This document shows positions 25,163-32,570 of a stretch of 64,000 nt of DNA, in pieces (the stretch's first letter is position 1; every line of letters starts with the position of its first letter). The notes under the pieces were generated by a model, which worked only from the letters and a program-made list of their open reading frames with translations, had not been told where the DNA came from and ran no database searches. Made by a program: the position numbers and the translations under genes. Where the stretch lies: NCBI RefSeq assembly GCF_000420805.1, contig NZ_ATVQ01000002.1:411386-475385 (forward strand), read 5' to 3'. This DNA is from Yaniella halotolerans DSM 15476. GTDB taxonomy: Bacteria; Actinomycetota; Actinomycetes; Actinomycetales; Micrococcaceae.

Positions 25163-26227
25163 GTGCAACATGAGTTTTCGTTACGTGCCGAATGGAATAC
25201 CACCCAGGCCAGCCCACATCCACAACGCGGCTTCTCCCGCGACGTCGTCATCCAGGCTGAGGGGCCGGGCGAACTGCACGGCTCCGCGGCCAAACCTTTT
25301 CACGGGGATCCGGATCGCTGGAATCCGGAGCAGCTGTTGCTGGCCGCGCTAGCCGAATGCCATATTTTGTCGTATCTCTATGTGGCCGGTGAAGCCGAGA
25401 TTTCGGTCGAGAAAGTCTCGGTGCGCGGTGAACTTACGCTGCAAGCAGGTGCCGACGGCGGCCAAATCACCGGTGCCACCCTGTACCCGGAAGTCTGGGT
25501 GGCCGATGCAATGTTGTTGCCCCGGGCTCGCGAACTGCATGAGGAAGCACACCGTCAGTGCTTCATTGCTCGCAGTGTGAACTTCCCGATCACACTGGAA
25601 GTCCCACATCAGCATCAGATGCCGGAGTTGCCACAATTTTCTTCCCGACTCGGCGCCCCGATTGCCGTGCTGAAACCACGCCAGTCGAAAAAACCCTCGC
25701 AGGTTTCAGGCAATGATGACGCCCGACTCGCTGCCCTTCGTGCGGAGCAAGAAGCCGAACGTCGGCGCCGTGATGCAACCGAAGATCCCAACGCCTCAGC
25801 ACAGCAAACGCGCGAAGCCGCCGTCAAGGCACAGCGCACGAATGCCCCGGCCGAGCAGACCTCGTTTTACGATCAGGTGGGCGGGGAGCCGACCTTCACA
25901 AAATTGGTGCATGAGTTTTATCAGCAGGTCGAAGCCGATCCGGAGTTCAAGGCCATGTATCCGGAAGATGATCTGGGTCCGGCCGAGGAGCGATTGCGTC
26001 TGTTTTTGATCCAGTACTGGGGTGGACCCTCGGATTACTCCCAACTACGTGGCCATCCGCGGTTGCGTGCACGCCACATGCCGTTCCACATCGATGCCAA
26101 AGCACGCGAAACCTGGTTGCGGTTCATGCGCAATGCCATGGATACGTTGGACCTAGCACCGCTGCACTATGACACCATGTGGGATTACTTTCAGCGCGCC
26201 GCACGCGCCATGCAAAATCAGGCTTAG
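25163..26227 (+). CDS. OsmC-family domain fused to group II truncated haemoglobin
   Basis: A 354-aa two-domain protein. Residues 1-147 are an OsmC/Ohr-type peroxide-reducing fold with both redox cysteines: Cys66 in LLAALAECHI and Cys133 in EAHRQCFIA. Residues about 180-232 are a charged, Ala/Arg/Glu-rich linker (likely helical). Residues 234-354 are a GlbO-type truncated haemoglobin: YDQVGGEPTF, B10 Tyr253, CD1 Tyr266, proximal His305 in HPRLRARHMPF, and Trp318 (G8). The joined domains suggest coupled peroxide and oxygen/NO chemistry; this is inference. GTG start, weak ribosome-binding site. The stop overlaps the convergent gene by 4 nt. Confidence 0.92.
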   Translation: MQHEFSLRAEWNTTQASPHPQRGFSRDVVIQAEGPGELHGSAAKPFHGDPDRWNPEQLLLAALAECHILSYLYVAGEAEISVEKVSVRGELTLQAGADGGQITGATLYPEVWVADAMLLPRARELHEEAHRQCFIARSVNFPITLEVPHQHQMPELPQFSSRLGAPIAVLKPRQSKKPSQVSGNDDARLAALRAEQEAERRRRDATEDPNASAQQTREAAVKAQRTNAPAEQTSFYDQVGGEPTFTKLVHEFYQQVEADPEFKAMYPEDDLGPAEERLRLFLIQYWGGPSDYSQLRGHPRLRARHMPFHIDAKARETWLRFMRNAMDTLDLAPLHYDTMWDYFQRAARAMQNQA

Positions 26228-26895
26228 ACCATCACGGCGGGGCGGACCAGCACGTGTCCCCCGGCCGATGAGAGGCGAATCCAATTTTGCGACGTTGACA
26301 CGGTGGTTTCACCCCGCGGCGCAAGAAACCCGAGGCTGTGTGCGCCCAACGTGGCGCCCGTGGGAAATTCCACGCGCTCCGGGTCGCCAATAGTCTCGGC
26401 CCACACGTCTGCACGGACCTTTGCCAGCACCGGGCCACCGGCGTTTTCAGGCAGCATCTCCCCTACGCGGCTAATACCGTCACGCGCAATTTTGCGGATC
26501 TCGAAGTCATCCACCACGGCCTTGGCCATCCAACCGGAACGTGGCGCGTTCATCGCCGACCACATCACGTTGATTTCTCGGGGTGGCAGCACAAACTGTG
26601 TCGAGTCTTGCGAGATCATCCGGTTCGTTCTCTCGGTAATGGCATCCATTTCAAACACCGAGTCCATGCTGAAACGCTCGGCGCCGCTAAAATCTAGTGC
26701 AAGCGTTCGCATGCCCACCACCATGGGCACCTTATCGCCCAGGCCCCCGGGGTGCATCACGGACACCGAGACCGCCAGGACATCACCGGCAACCTGGAAT
26801 CGTACGCCGGTAGTATCCAAGGGTTTTGCCCGGGTCACAAAGCTTTGCAAATCTTTAACGGCGTTCAGCGTGGCAAACGGCAAGACATATTCCAT
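26224..26895 (-). CDS. Unknown conserved-looking protein (223 aa)
   Basis: I do not recognise a named family. The start is taken as ATG 26895 (MEYVLPFATLN) with GGAG close upstream; a longer open frame upstream runs over tesB and is rejected. The product is soluble, without cysteines, signal peptide or membrane helix, and looks rich in beta strands, with an aromatic-containing NVMWSAMNAP stretch mid-way. It ends in VLVRPAVMV. It faces the OsmC-globin gene end to end (4-nt overlap, TTAG) and is divergent from tesB. Confidence 0.75.
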   Translation of the reverse strand: MEYVLPFATLNAVKDLQSFVTRAKPLDTTGVRFQVAGDVLAVSVSVMHPGGLGDKVPMVVGMRTLALDFSGAERFSMDSVFEMDAITERTNRMISQDSTQFVLPPREINVMWSAMNAPRSGWMAKAVVDDFEIRKIARDGISRVGEMLPENAGGPVLAKVRADVWAETIGDPERVEFPTGATLGAHSLGFLAPRGETTVSTSQNWIRLSSAGGHVLVRPAVMV

Positions 26896-26997
26896 GTCTC
26901 CAATTATGCCTACGCCGCCCGGCACGGGCATCAGGGCTGCCGGGAATTGAGCTGACAGCACTAGAGTATGACCAGGCGATTCAACCGAAAGGCAACT

Positions 26998-27891
26998 ATG
27001 GCAAACACTTCCTATCCTGATGATCCAACCGATATTCTGCGCGACGTGCTCCAGCTGGAACGCGTGGACGCCGATGAGGACTCGAGCTTGTTCAAGGGTT
27101 TCACCCCTACCCAAACCCGTGGACAGGTATTTGGTGGGCAGGTCATGGCGCAGTCTTTGGTCGCGGCCAGTCACTCTGTTGAGCCGGATCGGTTGCTGCA
27201 CTCCATGCACTGCTATTTCATCCGGCCAGGTGATGCCTCGGTGCCACTGAACATCAAGGTCGATCACCACCGCGACGGACGGTCCTTCTCGGTCCGCCAC
27301 GTTGAAGTGACTCAGCATAATAAAGTCATCCTGTCGCTGACCTGCTCATTCCAGCTGGAGGCAGACGGCGTCGCACACCAAGAGCCGATGCCCGAAGGCA
27401 TCCCCATGCCAGATGATCTCCCACCGATTTCCTCGCTGGTTGGCATGATCGATGACCCGGCCGCCCAGGATCTGGCATATAACCGTCCCTTTGATATTCG
27501 GTACGCCTACGAGCCCATTTTCTTGCGCCCGGGATCCGAGAAGGTCAACCGCAATATCGTGTGGATGAAAACGTTCACACCGGTGGAGGTGTCACGCAAT
27601 GTTGCTGGTGCAGCGCTCGCCTATGTCTCCGACTACACCCTGTTGGAGTCAATTTTGCGCAACCACGGGGTCTCCTGGATCGAGCCCAAGAAGTCGATCG
27701 CCTCGCTGGACCACGCCATGTGGTTCCACCGCCCATTCAACCTCGACGAATGGCTGCTGTTTGTCCAAGAGTCGCCCTCGGCACAATCCGCTCGGGGTCT
27801 TGGTATGGGCCGAATTTACACAATCACTGGAGATCTGGTGGCAACCGTCGCCCAGGAGGGCATGATTCGGCTGCCGCAGTTCGATCAGTAA
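26998..27891 (+). CDS. tesB: Acyl-CoA thioesterase II
   Basis: Double-hotdog thioesterase hydrolysing acyl-CoA to free fatty acid and CoA. The product is 297 aa from ATG 26998 (MANTSYPDD), chosen because GAAAGG lies upstream; an ATG at 26968 is in frame but has no such site. Signatures include RGQVFGGQVMAQSL, HSMHCYFIRPG and, in the second half, YVSDYTLLES and SLDHAMWFHRPF with the conserved Asp of the catalytic triad. Followed 46 nt later by an MFS gene. Confidence 0.95.
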   Translation: MANTSYPDDPTDILRDVLQLERVDADEDSSLFKGFTPTQTRGQVFGGQVMAQSLVAASHSVEPDRLLHSMHCYFIRPGDASVPLNIKVDHHRDGRSFSVRHVEVTQHNKVILSLTCSFQLEADGVAHQEPMPEGIPMPDDLPPISSLVGMIDDPAAQDLAYNRPFDIRYAYEPIFLRPGSEKVNRNIVWMKTFTPVEVSRNVAGAALAYVSDYTLLESILRNHGVSWIEPKKSIASLDHAMWFHRPFNLDEWLLFVQESPSAQSARGLGMGRIYTITGDLVATVAQEGMIRLPQFDQ

Positions 27892-27937
27892 CCGCCGGTT
27901 CACCGGCGGTCCACACCACTATGGGTACGATGCCACT

Positions 27938-29278
27938 ATGTCTGACACCATCACTGATCACACCGCCGAAAATCCCGCGCCCCGAGTTAAGCGATCACAT
28001 GTTGCCGCGTGGGCGATGTGGGACTGGGGGTCAGCTGCGTTTAACGCGGTGATGATCACCTTCGTGTTCGGCACGTATCTCGCCTCCGACGCGTTCGGTG
28101 CTGATGATCGTGGGACATCATGGTTAGCCGCCGGCAACGCCGTCGCCGGGGTCATCATCGCTTTGACTGCACCGGTGATAGGCCAACGGGCTGACCGTGA
28201 CGGCCGTCGCTCATTGTGGCTGGGCGTCAATACCGCCCTGGTGATCCTCACAACCGCCGCGTGCTTCTTTGTAGAACCCGAAGAGTCGTTCCTCCTGCTT
28301 GGTGTCATCCTCCTGTCAGCTGGGAACGTGTTCTTCGAGTTCGCCGAAGTGCAATACAACGCGATGATGGTCAAAATCTCTACGCCCTCGACCATCGGGC
28401 GTATTTCTGGTCTGGGCTGGGGTGCCGGCTATCTTGGCGGTATCTTTTTACTGTTACTGGTGTATGTCGGATTTATCGGCGGCGACGCTCACTGGTTTGG
28501 GATAACAGACGACGATGCCATGAACATTCGAGTAGTTGCGCTCTTTGCGGCACTGTGGTTTTTAGTTTTTGCTCTGCCGGTGGTCATCGTGATGCGCCGG
28601 CGGAAGGACCCCGCAGAGCCCGAGGAGCCCCGGGTAAGCCGTGTCAGCATCGCGCAATCCTACCGCCAGCTCTTGGGCACCATTGCGAATCTGTGGAAGC
28701 ACGAACGCAATACGTTCTGGTTCTTGGTATCCTCTGCGGTCTTTCGTGACGGTGTTGGTGCAGTCTTTGCATACGGTGCGATACTGGGGACGACCGTCTA
28801 TGGGGTGGATCCGGGTGACATCTTATTTTTCGGAATTGGGGCAAACGTCGTGGCAGCAGCAGGAGCATTTCTCGGCGGGCTCTTTGACGATAAATTCGGT
28901 CCGAAACGCATTATCGTGGTGTCGCTGTTAGGGCTGCTGGTTTCTGCGACCATTGTCTTCGTCCAAGACGGCACACTCGCGTTTTGGATTTGGGGATTAT
29001 TCTTGTGCTTCTTCGTCGGCCCGGTCCAGTCCTCCTCGCGCGCATTCCTCGGACGGCTCACTAATCAGGAAACCGCCGGAGAAATCTATGGACTCTATGC
29101 AACCACCGGGCGGTCCGTGTCGTTTCTCACCCCAGCGCTCATTGCCCTATTCGTCGGTTTCAGCGGCGAGTCGAGGATGATGGTTCCCGCGATTATTCTC
29201 GTCTTGATTGCCGGGCTCATCCTGCTGTGGCCGGTCTCTGACCCCAAGACCTCTACGAAAGAACACGTGAGAATGTAG
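27938..29278 (+). CDS. MFS transporter of the UMF1/Atg22-like family
   Basis: A 446-aa integral membrane protein with about 12 hydrophobic helices. The WDWGSAAFNAVMITFVFG start and ADRDGRRSLWLG loop (MFS motif A) match the UMF1/Atg22-like group. Substrate unknown. ATG start. It ends ahead of a strong hairpin shared with convergent ettA. Confidence 0.88.
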   Translation: MSDTITDHTAENPAPRVKRSHVAAWAMWDWGSAAFNAVMITFVFGTYLASDAFGADDRGTSWLAAGNAVAGVIIALTAPVIGQRADRDGRRSLWLGVNTALVILTTAACFFVEPEESFLLLGVILLSAGNVFFEFAEVQYNAMMVKISTPSTIGRISGLGWGAGYLGGIFLLLLVYVGFIGGDAHWFGITDDDAMNIRVVALFAALWFLVFALPVVIVMRRRKDPAEPEEPRVSRVSIAQSYRQLLGTIANLWKHERNTFWFLVSSAVFRDGVGAVFAYGAILGTTVYGVDPGDILFFGIGANVVAAAGAFLGGLFDDKFGPKRIIVVSLLGLLVSATIVFVQDGTLAFWIWGLFLCFFVGPVQSSSRAFLGRLTNQETAGEIYGLYATTGRSVSFLTPALIALFVGFSGESRMMVPAIILVLIAGLILLWPVSDPKTSTKEHVRM

Positions 29279-29304
29279 CCCGTCTACACGAGCATAGTTA
29301 AAGC

Positions 29305-29342
29305 ATTCTGCCTCGCATCCGCTATGGGATACGAGGCAGAAT
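29305..29342. terminator. Bidirectional terminator between MFS gene and ettA
   Basis: ATTCTGCCTCG and CGAGGCAGAAT arms extended by ATCC/GGAT with one mismatch, in the 80-nt convergent gap. Good stem, short T run on the plus side (CTTG). Confidence 0.8.
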
Positions 29343-29358
29343 CTTGAAACGACGAGGA

Positions 29359-31041
29359 CTAGTTGCGTGTTAGACGGCGGTGTGTTGCGCGTCCTTCACG
29401 AATAGCGTCTGGGCCGAGACGCTCAACCTTATTTTCTTCGTAGGATTCGAAGTTCCCTTCGAACCAGTACCAGTTGGCTGGGTTTTCTTCGGTGCCTTCC
29501 CACGCAAGGATGTGGGTGGCAACGCGGTCCAGGAACCAGCGGTCGTGCGAGATAACCACGGCACAGCCTGGGAATTCCAGCAGCGCGTTTTCCAGTGAGG
29601 TCAGGGTTTCAACGTCGAGGTCGTTAGTCGGCTCGTCCAGCAGCAGCAGGTTGCCGCCCTCTTTCAGGGTCAACGCGAGGTTGAGACGGTTGCGCTCACC
29701 ACCCGAGAGGACACCGGCTTTCTTCTGCTGATCTGGGCCTTTGAAACCAAAGGCTGAGACATATGCACGTGACGGCATTTCGACGTTGCCGACTTGGATG
29801 TAGTCCAGGCCTTCAGAGACCACTTGCCACAGCGATTCTTCTGGGTCGATGTTGGAACGGTTCTGGTCAACATAAGAAATCTTGACTGATTCGCCGACTT
29901 TCAGGTCACCTGAGTCGACTTCTTCCAACCCGACAATCGATTTGAACAACGTGGTTTTACCCACACCGTTCGGTCCAACGATACCGACGATACCGTTTGG
30001 TGGTAGCGAGAAGCTGAGGTTATCGATGAGGGTACGACCGTCAAAGCCTTTAGAAATATTCTCGGCCTCGATGACCTGGCTACCCAGACGTGGTCCTGGT
30101 GGGATCTGGATTTCTTCAAAGTCTAGTACGCGAGTCTTCTCGGCCTCATTGGCCATCTCTTCATAGCGTTCCAGACGCGCCTTCTGCTTGGTCTGTCGAC
30201 CCTTGGCGTTGGTCCGGATCCACTCGAGTTCGTCTTTCAAGCGGCGGTTGAGTTTCGCGTCTTTCTTGCCCTGAACGTCGAGGCGTTCCTGTTTCTTCTC
30301 CAGGTAGGTCGTGTAGTTACCTTCATACGGGTAGAGACGACCGCGGTCGACTTCAGCAATCCATTCGGCAACGTGGTCCAAGAAGTACCGGTCGTGAGTA
30401 ATCGCGATGACGGCACCGGGGTACGAAGCTAGGTGACCTTCCAGCCAGGCTACTGATTCAGCATCCAGGTGGTTGGTCGGCTCGTCGAGCAGCAACAGGT
30501 CTGGTTTTTCTAACAGCAGTTTCACAAGCGCAACGCGACGGCGTTCACCACCGGAGAGGTGAGTTACTGGCTCATCGCCGTCTGGCAGCTGGAGGGCTTC
30601 CATAGCCTGACCGATCTGAGAGTCAATGTCCCAGCCCTCAGCGTTATCGATGGCTTCTTGCAGCTTACCCATTTCTTCCATCAGGGCATCAAAGTCTGCA
30701 TCTGGTTCGGCCATCTCGGCAGAGATCTCGTTAAAACGCTGGAGCTGTTGGTAGACCTCACCAACACCTTCCTGGACGTTTTCTAGAACGGTCTTATCTT
30801 CGGTTAGAGGTGGTTCCTGTAGGAGGATACCCACCGAGTAACCGGGTGACAGCCAAGCATCACCGTTGGAAGGCTCATCGAGGCCCGCCATGATTTTGAG
30901 GATTGTAGATTTACCAGCACCGTTGGGTCCGACCATACCGATCTTGGCACCGGGGAAAAAGGACATGGTTACGTCGTCAAGAATGACCTTATCGCCAACT
31001 TTTTTGCGGGCTTTGATCATTTGATAAATAAATTCGGCCAT
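29359..31041 (-). CDS. ettA: ABC-F translational throttle protein EttA
   Basis: Ribosome-associated ABC-F ATPase that gates the E site and senses the energy state. The 560-aa product has two ABC domains: Walker A GPNGAGKSTILK with signature LSGGERRRVAL and Walker B LLLLDEPTNHLD; then GPNGVGKTTLFK with LSGGERNRLNL and LLLLDEPTNDLD. The charged P-site interaction linker between them contains YLEKKQERL. Start set at ATG 31041 (MAEFIYQM), preceded by GAGGAT. Orthologous in position to mycobacterial Rv2477c. Confidence 0.96.
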   Translation of the reverse strand: MAEFIYQMIKARKKVGDKVILDDVTMSFFPGAKIGMVGPNGAGKSTILKIMAGLDEPSNGDAWLSPGYSVGILLQEPPLTEDKTVLENVQEGVGEVYQQLQRFNEISAEMAEPDADFDALMEEMGKLQEAIDNAEGWDIDSQIGQAMEALQLPDGDEPVTHLSGGERRRVALVKLLLEKPDLLLLDEPTNHLDAESVAWLEGHLASYPGAVIAITHDRYFLDHVAEWIAEVDRGRLYPYEGNYTTYLEKKQERLDVQGKKDAKLNRRLKDELEWIRTNAKGRQTKQKARLERYEEMANEAEKTRVLDFEEIQIPPGPRLGSQVIEAENISKGFDGRTLIDNLSFSLPPNGIVGIVGPNGVGKTTLFKSIVGLEEVDSGDLKVGESVKISYVDQNRSNIDPEESLWQVVSEGLDYIQVGNVEMPSRAYVSAFGFKGPDQQKKAGVLSGGERNRLNLALTLKEGGNLLLLDEPTNDLDVETLTSLENALLEFPGCAVVISHDRWFLDRVATHILAWEGTEENPANWYWFEGNFESYEENKVERLGPDAIREGRATHRRLTRN

Positions 31042-31120
31042 ATCCTCTACAGTAGTCGGTTGCAGCAGCAGAACGTAATTCTTATCCTGCTGCCGCAACG
31101 CGTCCAGTTTTCAGCGAACA

Positions 31121-31567
31121 TCAGGCCGTCATTGGTTCGGGTGCTTCCCATTCAGGATCAACCAGTGGCCCATCGCCGTGCGTTTCTTCCATACGTTGAT
31201 GAGCTTTGGTGTATCGGGTGAAATCGGTGAATCCCATCATCAGATCATGCCCGGCCGTGTCGGCAACGATTTCTGCGGTGGTCCCACGTTTTGCTTCATC
31301 TTTGGAAACCCACTGTTTGATGGCGACCCGTCCGGTAACGGTGACCGGATCGCCCAAGGTGAACGAGCGGAAGATATTTTCTGCCAGACGACGGAAAGCA
31401 GTCACCGTGTACCAAGACGTATTGCCGTCCTCCCATTGTTGAGTTTGACGGTTCATGATTCTTTCGGTCGCGGCGAGTCGGAATTCCACGATCACCGTGC
31501 CAGAATCTGTCACGACGCGGCGGGGTGCTGTAGCAACATTGCCTCGAGCAGTCAGTTGAGTTTTCAT
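31121..31567 (-). CDS. ssb: Single-stranded DNA-binding protein, atypical
   Basis: OB-fold protein of 148 aa. The core (about 1-105) shows LTARGNVATAPRRVV, WYTVTAFRRLAENIF and GDPVTVTGRVAIKQW, as in Ssb. The tail is short and ends EAPEPMTA, so the acidic DDDIPF-type tip that recruits replication proteins is missing. This suggests the second, non-replicative Ssb common in actinobacteria (Rv2478c-like) rather than the main Ssb. Start ATG 31567 with AAGGAT upstream. Located 79 nt upstream of ettA on the same strand. Confidence 0.88.
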   Translation of the reverse strand: MKTQLTARGNVATAPRRVVTDSGTVIVEFRLAATERIMNRQTQQWEDGNTSWYTVTAFRRLAENIFRSFTLGDPVTVTGRVAIKQWVSKDEAKRGTTAEIVADTAGHDLMMGFTDFTRYTKAHQRMEETHGDGPLVDPEWEAPEPMTA

Positions 31568-31726
31568 GGTCGTATCCTTTCGTTGACGAAGTATTCGAAT
31601 ACGCTTCGAATAGGTCTCAGTCAACGCAATGACGACCCATATTCGACCGGCTCGTCGTAGGATTGTGGATAAGGCGTGTGCCCATTTGGCGGTGTGGACA
31701 ACATTTTGGGTAGACTATCGCCTGTT

Positions 31727-31800
31727 GCCTCAGTAGCTCAGCCGGATAGAGCAACGGCCTTCTAATCCGTAGGTCGGGGGTTCGAGTCCCTCCTGGGGCG
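31727..31800 (+). tRNA. tRNA-Arg (UCU)
   Basis: Cloverleaf with acceptor GCCTCAG paired with CTGGGGC (one G-U), D arm GCTC/GAGC, anticodon loop TTCTAAT giving TCT, T loop GTTCGAGTC, discriminator G. Followed at once by a terminator. Confidence 0.95.
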
Positions 31801-31802
31801 CA

Positions 31803-31845
31803 AAAAACCGGCACCTGATACAAGTTCAGGTGCCGGTTTTTCTTT
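31803..31845. terminator. Terminator of tRNA-Arg
   Basis: AAACCGGCACCTGA and TCAGGTGCCGGTTT arms with flanking A and T runs, ending TTTTTCTTTG. Strong intrinsic terminator; symmetric enough to also end the convergent SDR gene. Confidence 0.92.
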
Positions 31846-31857
31846 GTTCTAGAACGC

Positions 31858-32538
31858 TTAGTTTCCCTGTGCCACAGCTTCGGCTACCGGGGTGTCGCCG
31901 TCGTGGAATGACAGCATTGCGCCAATTGCTGCTGGCTCTTCCAGTGCGGCTGCGATGAGGGCAGCAACGTTTCCCCGCGAGGTGGATGGCACATCGACAT
32001 CACGGTTAGCACCGGAGTTATCAACGGTGACGTGCCCGGTCGGCTCATCGAGTGTCAGTGCCGAGGGGCCAACGATCGTCCAGTCCAGCTTAGAGTTGCG
32101 AAGGTGCTCGTCAGCCTGGGACTTAGCGTTGTAGTAGGCGTACATGTCGTCTTCTGGTTCGATGCCGGGGACTTCGCCGTCCTCAAGCATCGAGTTGAAG
32201 TACGAGACCATGACGAATCGTGCCACACCGGCCTGCTGTGCGGCATCTATGGTACGGATCGCGGCGTCGCGGTCGATCCCCCATGTGTGGCGTGGTCCGC
32301 TACCGCCTGCACCCGCGGCCCAGATAACTGCATCGCTGCCGGCAAAGAGGTCGGCGAGGGCGTCGGTGTCGAGCTGTTCGACGTCGGCGACAACCGGGGT
32401 TGCACCGGCCGACTCGATCTCAGCAGATTGTTCTGGATTGCGGATCACCGAGGCGACCGAATATCCCGCATTAAGCAACAGCGGTGTGGTGCGCAGGGCC
32501 ACTTTTCCGTGGCCGCCAATAAGGGTAATTACTGACAT
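31858..32538 (-). CDS. NAD(P)-binding atypical SDR-family protein
   Basis: A 226-aa Rossmann-fold protein of the NAD(P)H-binding (YhfK/NmrA-like) group. The nucleotide motif is IGGHGKVALRTTPLL (GGxGxV), followed by VIWAAGAGGSG and the YYNAKSQADEHLRNS segment, where Tyr/Lys resemble the SDR pair. Function unknown; such proteins are often stress or redox sensors. ATG start with GGGAAG upstream. Confidence 0.85.
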   Translation of the reverse strand: MSVITLIGGHGKVALRTTPLLLNAGYSVASVIRNPEQSAEIESAGATPVVADVEQLDTDALADLFAGSDAVIWAAGAGGSGPRHTWGIDRDAAIRTIDAAQQAGVARFVMVSYFNSMLEDGEVPGIEPEDDMYAYYNAKSQADEHLRNSKLDWTIVGPSALTLDEPTGHVTVDNSGANRDVDVPSTSRGNVAALIAAALEEPAAIGAMLSFHDGDTPVAEAVAQGN

Positions 32539-32570
32539 GTGCTTCCCTTCAGATTGATGTGTTAACTACT

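Noticed and set aside
26896..27318. N-terminal extension of the unknown 223-aa protein
   Set aside because: It would lie antisense to tesB; ATG 26895 has its own upstream GGAG.
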